NCBI RefSeq assembly: GCF_030867095.1 | Contig: NC_081832.1 | Location: forward strand, 35,039,756 to 35,103,755 | Origin: Alligator mississippiensis | Taxonomy: Eukaryota; Chordata; Crocodylia; Alligatoridae | Reading direction: 5' to 3' | DNA: 64,000 nucleotides | In this document: positions 11,330 to 22,428 of the stretch, piece by piece | Layout of the letters: each line of letters begins with the position of its first letter | Position numbering within the stretch: position 1 is the first letter of the stretch | The notes under the pieces: generated by a model | What the model was told of the DNA's origin: nothing | Databases searched by the model: none | Seen by the model: only the letters and a program-made list of their open reading frames with translations | Position numbers and translations under genes: made by a program

Positions 11330-12159
11330 ATCCTCCTGTCCCTTCTCAGCCCATAGCCTGAGACTGGGAGGATCAACAAGAACACCACCTGTGCCCCCAG
11401 ACCCTTAAGCCCTGCTCCCAAATCCCTGTAGCGCCTCATGATCTGGCTGGGAGTGCTCCGAGCCATGTCATTGGTGCCCACATGAATAAGGAGCATGGGA
11501 TAGTGGTCTGTGGGTTTGAGGAGCTTGGGGATCCTCTCTGCAATGTCCCGGATGCGGGCCCCTGGGAAGCAGCAGACTTGCCGGGCTAAGGGGTCGGGGT
11601 GGCAAATTGGCCCCTCCATCCCCCTCAGGAGGGAGTCTCCCACAACAAACACCTTACGTTTTGTCTTGGGGAGAGCAGGGGAGGGAGCTGCAGTTAGGCC
11701 CATGTTGCCTGTGGGAGCCAGCAACTCAGCAGGCTCTGCTGGGGCAGCAAGAGGTGCGTAACTGTTGCTCAGTTCTGGTGGGGGAGAGGCCTTGGTGCGG
11801 CGGGCCTTAGGGCCCTTGACCACCTTGATCCATGCCCCTGGCTGGACACAGCAGGAGGTCCCAGAGTCCTCCTTTGGCATGGAGGGAGACTGTGATCTAC
11901 CCTCTGCCTCCCGGGGGAGAAGGGCCTGGCAGTAGGAGTCTATCTCCTGCTCGCAGTCCCTGATGGCACGCAGTCTCTGGACTGTGGCCTGGAGCTCCTC
12001 CAGCTGGCGCGCCAGAGACCCCAAAAGGGAGCAGACCCCGCAAGGGGAGGTCGCCATGCTCCCAGGCCCCAGAGCCTGAAAAAGGGACAGGCAGCCCCCG
12101 CAGCCGAGAGCCAAAATAAAACACGAGTGTTTTATTTTGACTGTATTAACAGGAGGATC
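11330..12159 (-). pseudogene. CR1 ORF1 amino-terminal and esterase part, inverted
   Basis: The minus-strand frame is open through this block. It begins at an internal Met near 12059 (MATSPCGVCSLLGSLARQL), has a predicted coiled-coil (LEELQATVQRLRAIRDCEQE), then a proline-rich linker, then an SGNH-hydrolase-like domain with VVGDSLLRG (nucleophile Ser block), PGARIRDIAERI and HVGTNDMA (the block carrying the conserved Asn-Asp). It breaks off at SGYGLRRDRR. CR1-group ORF1 proteins are known to carry such an esterase domain and to bind nucleic acid. The block ends in 11-bp inverted repeats, GATCCTCCTGT and ACAGGAGGATC. It is severed from its carboxyl end, so no complete ORF1 exists. Confidence 0.85.
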
Positions 12160-12319
12160 TCTCAACCAGACTGGCTGACCTGCTCCACCGGGCTTTAAAC
12201 TAAGCCCGCTGGGGGACGGGGGGACTACCGCCACTGCTGGCCCGCTGAACAATCCTTGCAAAGCCAGCGGATCACGGCACTCAAGGGAGCCCACCCCAGC
12301 CCCAGCCCTGGTAAAATCT

Positions 12320-15066
12320 GTGGGCAAGGAAGGAGCCCCCCAGGGGGCACTTGCCTGCCTCTACACTAATGCCAGGAGCCTGGGGAATAAGCAGGAGGAA
12401 CTCATTCTCCTGCTCAGTGCAAACAATTACGATGTCATAGGGATCACGGAGACCTGGTGGGACTTCACCCATGACTGGACCACGGGGATAGATGGCTATA
12501 CCCTGTACAGGAGGGATCGTGTAGAGAAAAGGGGCGGGGGTGTAGCTCTCTATGTTAAGGAAAGCTATGCGTCCCTGCAAGCCGATATTGGCGACCAGGG
12601 TGGACGGCTGGAGACCCTCTGGGTTAAAATCCGTGGGGAACACGGCACAGGGGACACAATGGTGGGAGTCTATGACAGACCTCCCACCCAAAGTTCTGAG
12701 CTAGACCAGGAGTTTGCCCAGGAACTGGCTGAGGCAGCTTGCTCCAGGACCATGGTTGTCATGGGTGACTTCAATTACCCGGACATCTCGTGGGAGGATC
12801 GCTCAGCAAAATCTGAGCGGTCGCAGAGCTTCCTCTCATGCGTGGATGACCTCTACCTGACTCAAGAAGTCTATGGGCCAACGAGAGGCAAAGCGCTGCT
12901 CGACCTGGTGCTGGCTACTGGGGATGACCTAGTCGGCAACCTAGTGATCGATGGGAAGCTGGGTGACACCGACCACGAGCTGATCACCTTCACCATCCGC
13001 CGAAAAGCTGGCAAGTCAGTCAGCAACACGCAAGTCCTTGACTTCAGGAAAGCTGACTTTGACAAGCTCAGGAGGCTTGTCAGTGAGGCCCTAAGGGACT
13101 GTGACCACAGGGAGAGGGGAGTTCAAGAAGAGTGGTTGCTCCTCAAGGGAGCGATCCTCAATGCACAAACTAAGTCTATTCCATCTTGGAGGAAAGGCAG
13201 CAAGAGGGCACAGCAGCCCCCCTGGCTCTCCAGGGACCTAGCAGACCACCTGAGGCTAAAAAGAAAGGCCTACAAAGGATGGAGGATGGGAGTCACCTCC
13301 AAGGAGGATTATTCTGCACTGGTCCGGTCCTGTAGGGAGCTGACCAGGAAAGCCAAGGCTGCAACTGAACTCCAACTAGCTTTGAGCATCAAGGACAATA
13401 AAAAGTCCTTTTTCAGATACGTGGGGAGCCGGAGGAAAAGCAGGGGCAACGTTGGACCCCTGCTGAACCAGATGGGGCAACTGACAACTGACGCCCAGGA
13501 AAAAGCCAACCTATTAAATAGGTACTTTGCGTCGGTCTTTCATCAGCCCCATGGGACGCCTGTGCCTGCTACAAGGCCGGGAAGTCCGGGTGAGGGTGAT
13601 CCCCTGCCCTCCATTAATGCTGACTTTGTGAAAGAACATCTTGAGAAGCTGGATACCTTCAAGTCAGCCGGCCCTGACAATCTTCACCCCAGGGTACTCA
13701 AGGAGCTGGCGAGCATCATAGCCCAGCCTCTAGCGCGGATCTTTGAAAACTCTTGGCGCTCTGGTGTAGTGCCCGAAGACTGGAAGAAGGCCAACGTGGT
13801 GCCTATCTTCAAGAAAGGGAGGAAAGTGGATCCGGCTAACTATAGGCCCATCAGCCTGACTTCTATCCCAGGGAAGATCTTAGAAAAGTTTATTAAAGAG
13901 GCCATCCTTAATGGACTGGCCGACGCCAACATCTTAAGGGATAGCCAGCACGGGTTTGTTGCAGGTAGGTCTTGCTTGACCAATCTCATTTCCTTCTATG
14001 ACCAGGTGACCTATCACCTGGACAAGGGAGATGAGATTGATGTCATATATCTTGACTTCAAAAAAGCCTTCGATCTGGTGTCCCATGATCGTCTCTTGGA
14101 GAAACTGGCCAATTGTCGCCTTGGGTCCTCCACGATCCACTGGCTGGAAAATTGGCTCCGGGGTCGGACCCAGAGGGTAGTAATTGATGGAAGTCACTCA
14201 TCGTGGTGTCCTGTGACCAGTGGGGTCCCCCAGGGCTCTGTCCTCAGACGCATACTGTTCAACATCTTCATTAATGATGCGGACACTGGAGTCAGAAGCG
14301 GACTGGCCAAGTTCGCAGATGACACCAAACTTTGGGGAAAAGCATCCACATCAGAAGACAGGCGGATGATCCAGGCTGACCTGGACAGGCTCAGCAAGTG
14401 GGCGGACGAGAATCTGATGCTGTTCAACGCCAATAAATGCAAGGTTCTCCACCTTGGGGGAAAAAAAACCTGCAACATCCTTATAGGCTCGGCAGTGCTA
14501 TGTTAGCTAGCACTATGGAAGAAAGAGACTTGGGGGTCATCATTGACCACAAGATGAACATGAGCCTGCAATGCGATGCTGCGGCTAGTAAAGCGACCAA
14601 TACGCTGGCTTGCATCCATAGATGCTTCTCAAGCAAATCCCGGGACGTCATTCTCCCCCTGTACTCGGCGTTAGTGAGGCCACAGCTGGAGTACTGCGTC
14701 CAGTTTTGGGCTCCACTATTCAAAAAGGATGTGGAGAAGCTTGAGAGAGTCCAGAGAAGAGCCACGCGCATGATCAGAGGTCAGGGAAGCAGACCCTACG
14801 ATGACAGGCTGAGAGCCCTGGGGCTCTTTAGCCTGGAAAAGCGCAGGCTCAGGGGTGATCTGATGGCCACCTATAAGTTTATCAGGGGTGACCACCAGTA
14901 TCTGGGGGAACGTTTGTTCACCAGAGCACCCCAAGGGATGACGAGGTCGAATGGTCACAAACTACTACAAGATCGTTTCAGGCTGGACATAAGAATTTCT
15001 TTACTGTCCGAGCCCCCAAGGTCTGGAACAGCCTGCCACCGGAGGTCGTTCAAGCGCCTCGATTGA
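12320..15066 (+). pseudogene. CR1 ORF2, nearly intact (endonuclease-reverse transcriptase)
   Basis: The frame is open for 728 codons from 12320 to 14506. Endonuclease features come first: YTNARSLGNKQEEL (~residue 15), ITETWWDF (~47), MGDFNYPDISWED (~150) and DHELITF (~215). The reverse transcriptase follows: NYRPISLTSIPGK (~510), IYLDFKKAFD (palm A, ~577), SGVPQGSVL (~635) and FADDTKLWGKA (palm C, ~660). A run of eight A's at 14461-14468 causes a frameshift. The C-terminal ~190 codons continue in another frame at 14437-15066, with a further small deletion near 14992 relative to the stub at 6020. No ATG sits at the start of the open frame; the first residues come from the ORF1-ORF2 junction. 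Confidence 0.9.
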
Positions 15067-15196
15067 ACACCTTCAAGATGAAACTGGATGCTTATCTTGC
15101 TGGGATCCTATGATCCCAGCTGACTTCCTGCCCTTTGGGCAGGGGGCTGGACTCGATGATCTTCCGAGGTCCCTTCCAGCCCTAATGTCTATGAAG

Positions 15197-16029
15197 ATGC
15201 TATGCATGACACAAACCAAAATAATCATCTAGGGGAGGTATTGTTCATTAGCATCTAGGTGCACCCTTAGGGTCCTGCACTATAAATTGATCTGCCCAAA
15301 AACACACTCCACAATCATCTAGCAGCTGCTCAGCCAGAAACTGAAATGCTTATTCCTACTATCTGAGTATCTATTGTAGGACTTTGCCTATCTTTTTCTA
15401 TAATGGTTCACAGGGTCCCCAAGCAGCAGTGCAGGGGAACAGTTGTCCTTTGTAGCATTATACTGATAGTACCACCAGCAAACACACCTTCGGTGCCTGC
15501 CACTTTAAGGTTTGGAACCCAGCAGCAGGGCAGCCAGCAGATGTGTGCTAGCCTTGATGAGGCTAGCATATGACCCCAGGAGGGCCCTGGAATTGGAGGA
15601 GGAGGTGGAGCAGCCTCCATTTTAACCCAGGCCCTCAGAGATGGAGCAGCTGTTTGTTGCCTGCAGCTATAGAAGCAATAACACTCATCTGAGCTGCTGC
15701 TCATGAAACATCTTGGAGGTAAGGACAGGAGCTATGGGGATGGCAGGAGATTCCTTGGTCCTGGGTATGACTAGAAACTGCGTCCTGCCAGGGAAGGGTG
15801 GCCTGGTGGGACTCCCTGTGGTGTGGGAGTTTCCTAGAAATGCCAAATCAGTTACCTCCCTGGTGAAAGGTGAGGAGGGGCACCTTAAAACCTCAGCCCT
15901 ACATCTTGGTGGGTTACCCTGAAGTAGGGACTAGCATGGGGCCAGACAACACCAGAGAGAGGCACCCAAGCCTTCCCCGAAAGACCCTGATGGTATAGAG
16001 CCAGGCATGCCCAGTGAGAAATCCCCCTA
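15197..16029. other. Gene-free stretch
   Basis: No coding region or recognised repeat. An exon-like GAGGTAAGG lies near 15715, but no matching acceptor and no open frame support it. Confidence 0.35.
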
Positions 16030-19000
16030 GCCTAGTCCTGCCAAGCTGTACTTTGGACCAGGCAAGATTTTGGTTAGAGGTGTTCAGGAGAGTAGCCTGG
16101 TTCCACAGAGTCATGCCATGGGGTGGCCCAAGAAGCATTTTCATCTCAAATCCCAGCCCACCAACCAGTTCCTAATTCAAGACCATATACTTAGCACAAT
16201 GGCTGGGGCGCTGTCATTTGGTAGCCTGGGCCACACTTTGGGCTGGGAAAGTCTGTGTTCAGAGGTGTCCAGAAGAGTCTCCTGGTGTCACAGAGACATG
16301 GCATTTGGGGGGGGCCTCCAAGAAGGATTTCTAGGTATAATCCCAGCCCAAATTCCAGTTTCTCATTCAAATCCGTATATTTAGCACAGTGTCTGGGAGG
16401 GTGCTGTCAGTTGGCAGGCTGGCACAGCCAAACCGTGCTTTGGGTCAGGCTAGTCTTTGGTCAGAGATATCCAGGACAGTTCCCTGGTGGCACAGAGATG
16501 TGTTCTGGCATAGCCTAAAAAGGATTTCTGAGTATAATCCCATCCCGAACTCCAGTTCCTTATTCGGGTCCAGATACTTAGCACAGTGGCAAGGGTGGTA
16601 TCAGTTGGCAGCCAAACCACGCTTTGGGCAGGCAAGTCTCTAGTCAGAGATGTCCAGGAGTGTCCCCCCATGCCACAGAGATGTGTTCTGGGGTGGCCCA
16701 AGAAGAATTTCTGGGTATAATCCCAGCCCATTATACAGTTCCTTATTTCGGTTCCATATACTAGGCACACCTAGCAATGGCACCTGAGCCCCATAGGGTG
16801 AAAGACCCAAGTAGCCCCTGAGATAGGAATAGCCCCAGTGAGGGGGCAGAATTGCTTGGAGTCCAGGGATGGGGCCTAAGCCCTTAAATAAATTAAGGCC
16901 AGGTGTGTGCTGCCAGGCTGGAGGCTGGGTGCTAGGCCGAGTGGTTAAGGCACAGCTTGGCAGTACTAGGCTGCCAACTGACAGTCCCCTATTCCCACTG
17001 TATGAAATACATTGGCTTGAATAAGGAATTGGCTTTTGGGCTGGGATTATACTTAGAAATCCTTTTTGGGCCACTCCATGACATACCTCTGTGCCCCCAG
17101 AGGACTCTCATGGACATCTCTGACCAGAGACTTGCCTGGCCTAAAACACGGTTTGGCCATGCCCGGCTGCTATTGAGCAGCCCCCCAGCCACTGTTCTAA
17201 ATATAGTGGCTTGACTAAGGAACTGATTTTTGGGCTGGGATTAGAGATGGAAGTCCTTGTTGGGCCCTCCCACTCTGACTCTGTGGCACTGGGTGATTCT
17301 CCTAGGCATCTCCAACCAAAGTATTGTCCAGCCCAAAGCGCAGTTTGGCACTGCCACGGTGGCTACTCAGAGCATACACCCCCTCCCCCACCCCCAGGAA
17401 CTGTACTAAGGACAATGGCTTGAATAGGGGACTCTTCTTGGGCTTGGATTAGAAATGGAAATCCTTCTAGGCCACCCCACACTATGACTCTGTGGCACCG
17501 GTGGACTCCCCTGCACATCCCTGACCAGAGTCTTGCACAGCCCAGAGCATGATTTCTTCATGCCATGCTGCTAACTGCAGCCCCGCACGCCCACCACACT
17601 AAGTATAATGGCTCAAATAAGCAACATCTTTAAGCAAAACCTTAACTATTAACCTTTAACTGTAGCTCGTAGGCACAGGCAAACCAACCTGTGGAGCTCC
17701 TTCCTAGCCAAGTCACTTAGGAAGGGAGTCTTGCCCATGGCTGCCATCCAGGGACTCTACCACTTGTTGTCCAAAAGCAATTCCTTAGTTGAGCCAGTAA
17801 TACTTAGTGCAGTGGGCATGGCATGAAGAAACCACACTCTGGCTCAGGCAAGAATCTGGTCAGAGGTGTCCAGGAGGGTCTCCCAGTGCCACAGAGGCAT
17901 TGTGTGGGGTAGCCCGAAAAGGATTTGCAATGATAATCTCACGCCAAACCCCAGTTCCTTATTCAAGCCAATATACTTAGTACTAGCAAACTGCCCATCA
18001 AGAATGATGGGGGTGTTAGGGAGGGTCCGGGTATGGAGCCCTGCGACTGGCTCCGCACCCCACCTTCCCCCCCACCCCGCTCTACCTGCACTTCCCTCTC
18101 GCTGCTTCTGGTCTGACCCCAAGCCACCCCCACCCCCCTGACCACTTCGGGTCTGACCCCACTCCCCTCCTCACTCCCACCACTTCAGTCCGGTCCCACT
18201 TCTACTTCCTCCCTGCAGCTTCAGGTCTGACCCCACTCCCCTCCTTCCCCATACAGCCACTTCAAGTCTGCCTGGCCCACATCTGCCTGCCTCCCTGCCC
18301 CCCATCTCCCTGTCCCTGCCAGTTGTTTGGAGGGCATCCAGGATCGGCGGCCACCATGATACCCCATTGGCCCTCAGGCAGGAAGACTGGGGACAGCCTG
18401 GCTGCTCAGATGGCTGGGGCACGTTCCCCACTGCCAAAATTCCCCAGCAGTGGTGCAAACTTGGGCTTGTGCAGCATGTGCCGTCCAGCCAATTGCTGCC
18501 CACCCTCTCAGGGGTGCATGCGCAGCTGGCTGGAAGCATTACAGGCAGACATTCAGACAGACACACAGACAGCCAAACTAAGCCTTTTATTATGTTAATG
18601 GATACGGGGGCTGCAGTTAGCAGTATGGCATGAAGAAACCGTGCTCTGAGCCAGGCAAGACTCTGGTGCAGGGGAATCCACCGGTGCCACAGAATCATAG
18701 TGTGGGGTGGCCTATAAGGATTTCCATTTCTAATCCCAGCCCAAAGAGTTCCCTATTCAAGCCATTGTCCTTAGTACAGTTGCTGGGGGGTGCGGAGCAT
18801 GCTCTGAGTTGCCAGCATGGCGGAGCCAAACCGTGCTTTGGACAGGACAATACCTGCAGGGATGCCTGGGAGAATCGCCCAGTGCCACAGAGTCATAGAG
18901 TGGGGTGCCCCAACAAGGACTGCCGTCTCTAATCCTAGCTCAAAAAACATTTACTTATTCAAGCCATTATATTTAGAACAGTGACTGGGGGGCTGTCAGA

Positions 19001-21098
19001 TAGCAGCCTGGCACGGCCAAACTGTGTTTTAGGCCAGGCAAATCTCTGGTCAAAGATGTCCATGAGAGTCCTCCAGGGGCACAAAGGTATGCCATGGGGT
19101 GGTCCAAGAAGGATTTCTAGCTGTAATCCTAGCCCAAAAGCCTGGTCTGTGTGTGGGTCCATATATCTAGCACAGTGACTGGGGTGCTGTCAGTTAGCAC
19201 CCTGGCACAGCCAAACCGCCTTTTAGGCCAGGAAAGTCTCTTGTCAAAGATGTCCAGGAGAGTTCCCGGTAGCACAGAGGTAAATCAAGGAGTGGCCCAA
19301 AAAGGATTTGTAACTATAATCTCAGCACAAAAGCCAATTCCTTACTCAAACCAATGCATTTCGTACAGTGAAAATGGGGGGGCTGTCAGTTGGCAGCCTG
19401 GTACAGCCTTGGGCCAGGCAAGATTCTGGTTAGAGGTGTCCAGGAGAGTGGCCTGGTGCCACAGAGTCATGGCATAGGGTGTCCCAAGAAGCATTACTAT
19501 CTCTATTCCCAGCCCACCAACCAGTTCCTAATTCAAGACCATATATTTAGCACAGTGTCTGGGAGGGTGATGTCATTTGGCAGCCTCGTACGGCCAAACT
19601 GCACTTTATACTGGGCAAGTCTCTGTTCAGAGATGTCCAGGAGAGTCCCCTGGTGCCACAGAGATGTGGTCTGGGGTGGCCTAACAAGGATTTCTGGGTA
19701 TAATCCCAGCCCAAATCCAGTTCCTTATTCAGATGCATATACTTTGCACCGTGGCTGGAGGGCTGTCAGTTGGCAGCCTGGCATGCCCAAACCATGCTTT
19801 AGGCCGGGCAAGTCATTCCTCGGAGATGTCCTGTAGCATCCCCCAGTGGCACAGAGACCTGGTATGGGGTGGCCCAAGAACAATTTCTAGGGATAATCCC
19901 ATTCCAAATTCCAGTTTCTTACTTGGATCCAGATACTTTGCATTGTGCTGGGCTGCTTTTGGTAGGCAGGCAGGCACAGCCAAACCACACTTTGGGCCAC
20001 ACAAGTCTGTGATCAGAGATGTCCAGGAGAGTCCCCCAGTGCCACAAAGGCACAGGATTGGGTGGCCCAAGAAGGATTTCTGGGTATAATCTGAGCCCAA
20101 AATCCAGTTCCTCATTCAAGTCCATATACTTAGCACAGTGTCTGGGAGGGTGCTGTCAGTTGGCAGGCTGGCACAGCCAAACCGTGCTTTGGGTCAGGCT
20201 AGTCTTTGGTCAGAGATATCCAGGACATTCCCACAAGGCCACAGAGGCATGTCGTGGGGTGGCCCAAGAAGGATTTCTAGCTATCATCCCAGACCAAAAT
20301 CCAGTTCCTTCTTCGGGTTCATGTATTTAACACAGTGGCTGGGGTGCTGTCAGTTGGCAGCCTGGTACGGCCATACTGTGCTTTGGGCCGGGCAAATCTC
20401 TGGTCAGATGTGTCCAATAGAGTCCCCCAGTCATGCAGAGGTATTCTGATGGGTGGTCCAAGCAAATTTTTTAGCCATAATCCCAGCCAAAAAACTAGTT
20501 CCTTATTAAGGTCCAGATAGCACAAGTGTCTGGGGGATGGTGTCAGTTGGTAGCCTGGTGAGGCTAAACCGCGTTTTGGGCCGGGCAAGTCTGTATTCAG
20601 AGACATCCAGAAGTGTCCCCTGGTGGTACAGAGACATGGTCTAGGATGGCCCAAAAAGGATTGTTGGGTATAATCCCAGCCCAATACCCAGTTCCTTATT
20701 TAGTTCCATGTACTTAGCACAGAGGCTGGGGTGCTTGATGTTGTCAGCCTGGCACGGCCAAACCGTGCTTTAGTCCAGGCAAGTCCCTGGTCAGAGATGT
20801 CCTTGACAGTCCCCCAGGACTACAGAATCATGTTCTGGGATGGCCCAAGAAGAATTTCTAGCTATCATCCAATTCCAGTTCCTTATTCAGGTCCATATAC
20901 TTAGCACAGTGGCTGCGGTGTTGTCTGTTGGCAGCCTAGCATGGCCAAACCGTGCTTTGGGCTGGGCAAGTCTCTGGTCAGAGATGTCCAGGAGTGTCCC
21001 CCAGTGCCACAGAGATGTGGTCTCGGGTGGCCCAAGAAGGATTTCTGGGTATAATCCCAGCCTAAAACCTAGTTCCTTATTCTGGTCCAGATATTTGG
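16030..21098. repeat. Array of ~190-200 bp units with orientation switches
   Basis: Each unit runs: CAGTTGGCAGCCTGGCACGG, CCAAACCGTGCTTTGGGC, CAAGTCTCTGGTCAGAGATG, TCCAGGAGAGTCCCCCAGTG, CCACAGAG, GGGGTGGCCCAAGAAGGATT, TCTGGGTATAATCCCAGCCC, CCAGTTCCTTATTC, CATATACTTAGCACAGTGGC. Units are plus from 16030 to about 16760, minus from about 16930 to 17640, and plus from 17820 to 18000 and from 18610 to 21098 (about 13 units in the last run). A GC/pyrimidine-rich core (18000-18600) and a segment at 17680-17850 recur in the element at 48758-51576, the latter in reverse. The array is cut at 21098 by an LTR element and resumes at 29416. Reading frames inside it are accidental. Confidence 0.85.
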
Positions 21099-21347
21099 TG
21101 TTAGACCCCCAACTCAATGCGGTGCCCAATGACTAGGGAGACAACAATCCAATTACCCATGGATCCTGTTACTCATTAGCCAGAGCACAGCAGGGAGCAA
21201 ATGCCAGCACACATTGCTCGCAACAGCTTTATTCAGAATGGAGACCGCTTCGGACAAGAGCCTCGCACCATAAGAGATGGGGTCCTGCCCTGAACAATAG
21301 ATTCATCCTACATTTTATACACTTTGGTTTATACTCATCAACATTTT
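21099..21347 (-). repeat. Outer LTR, first part (split by the retrovirus)
   Basis: It begins TGTTAGACCCCC exactly where the unit array stops. It contains TTTATT (a minus-strand poly(A) signal) near 21228. It is interrupted by the retrovirus at 21348 and continues at 27891. The minus orientation is inferred from the poly(A)-type signal only. Confidence 0.55.
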
Positions 21348-21928
21348 TGTCTCGGACGGCCAGAGCCGACTCGAGGTGATCTAATAATTGCTCGTTCGTC
21401 GGGCGGGCTGGTGAATAGAGAGGCCGAGAAAGCTTTAAGGTTGTAAAACTTTACTTACGTCGCTGGTGATTGCGACGAAGACGGTCCAGTCGTCTGAACA
21501 ACTATATCAGTTGTTCCACCTAATAAGGCTCAGGCTAGTTCATCCATCTACAAATCAAGCTGGCGGGAATAGGGTACGTCTGGGATTGCGCTCGGTGATG
21601 TGGAGAAGAATCGATAGGTGATCAGTCTATCGATCAGCTCAGCTGCAAGTCGGATCTCTTTTAGAAGCACTCTGCAGCGTGCTCAAAGTTCTCCGGGTTG
21701 GGTGGAAGTCGCGCGAATTTTTAAATGGCTAGCAAGCCAATTACTAGCCGCCATGTAGGAATAATTTAGAGCTGGCCAATAGCGGGACACAAATTTGCAT
21801 TCGAATGGCGGGAACTCTCTTGCACCGGGGGTTTTCTGCTGCAACAGAAAACCTTTACTTTGCAAGAGGCTCTCATGTGGCGGGAAAATTCCACCGTGCC
21901 GAGGCACCAAAATCACTGGGTTGTGACA
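21348..21928 (-). repeat. Retroviral 3' LTR (581 bp)
   Basis: It matches the LTR at 27309-27890 along its whole length with about 23 differences, mostly transitions and many at CpG sites. It begins TGTCTCGGACGG in window orientation and ends GGTTGTGACA, so the minus-strand LTR reads TGTCACAACC...CCGAGACA. Confidence 0.92.
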
Positions 21929-21941
21929 TGCCCCCTTGCCG
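21929..21941 (-). other. Polypurine tract of the retrovirus
   Basis: On the minus strand CGGCAAGGGGGCA directly precedes the 3' LTR. It is the purine run expected as the plus-strand DNA primer. Position and composition fit. Confidence 0.75.
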
Positions 21942-22428
21942 ATGGCACAACTGGAATTTTAGACACACGAGCACATCATATGGCATTTTTGTTTCGGGAC
22001 TCACTGACCTGGCAAAGCTTTAACAACCAAATATATATATATAAATAAACAACTTGATAGACCGGTCTTTTTAACAAGTTACAAAATACAATAACTTTGA
22101 ACATACAACAACTGTTGATCATGGTCTGATTGGAGAACATCTGCTTGGGACTTCCTTCATCTGGTAGTCAGTCTGTCCTCTCCTATTAACAGACAATGTC
22201 AATAAAATGCTTAATAAAATGAGAAAATAGTGTTATAGCAAGTCCTGAGTGGATAGACGTTTGCCATCTCAGCGTCTCCTTCACAACCATCACTCTATTG
22301 ATTCAAACGAACTGCAATCTGGTGCTCGATGAATCTCACAATCGGGCGGTTGTGGATTACTACTTTTCTGGGGTTAGTCCTGTGAAGAAAGAAAACAACA
22401 ACACAAGACAAAAGACTCATAATTGGAT
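21942..22428 (-). other. Region between integrase and polypurine tract; no env
   Basis: About 490 bp with no open frame longer than about 60 codons on either strand and no signal peptide, furin-type site or fusion-peptide-like stretch. An AT dinucleotide run (ATATATAT) lies near 22030. This is where env would be in a complex provirus. Confidence 0.6.

Larger units (their letters stand above)
11165..15196 (+). mobile_element. Near full-length CR1 LINE with an inverted ORF1 block
   Basis: The copy holds sequence from the 5' UTR to the CR1 3' end, but in the order: ORF1 carboxyl end (+, 11167-11329), ORF1 5' part (-, 11330-12159), ORF1 tail plus ORF2 (+, 12160 onward). A 14-bp direct repeat TCTCAACCAGACTG (11316-11329 and 12160-12173) flanks the inverted block. 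The 3' end has GGACTCGATGATCTTCCGAG and stops at about 15196 without a long tail. ORF2 is nearly open, so this is among the younger CR1 copies here. Confidence 0.9.

Noticed and set aside
11227..12327. 366-codon minus frame as a host esterase gene
   Set aside because: It is the CR1 ORF1 esterase, inverted inside a CR1 copy; both ends run into plus-strand CR1 sequence.
20752..20775. tRNA-like or small RNA hairpin in the repeat units
   Set aside because: The dyad is short, without cloverleaf arms or internal promoter boxes in the right places.
16030..21098. Numerous 60-150 codon frames on both strands, and a CRISPR-like look
   Set aside because: The frames are repeats of the ~195 bp unit read in chance frames. 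Units are far too long and variable for CRISPR, and the genome is eukaryotic.
22040..22428. Possible env remnant of the provirus
   Set aside because: No frame of useful length or envelope-like feature is visible on either strand.
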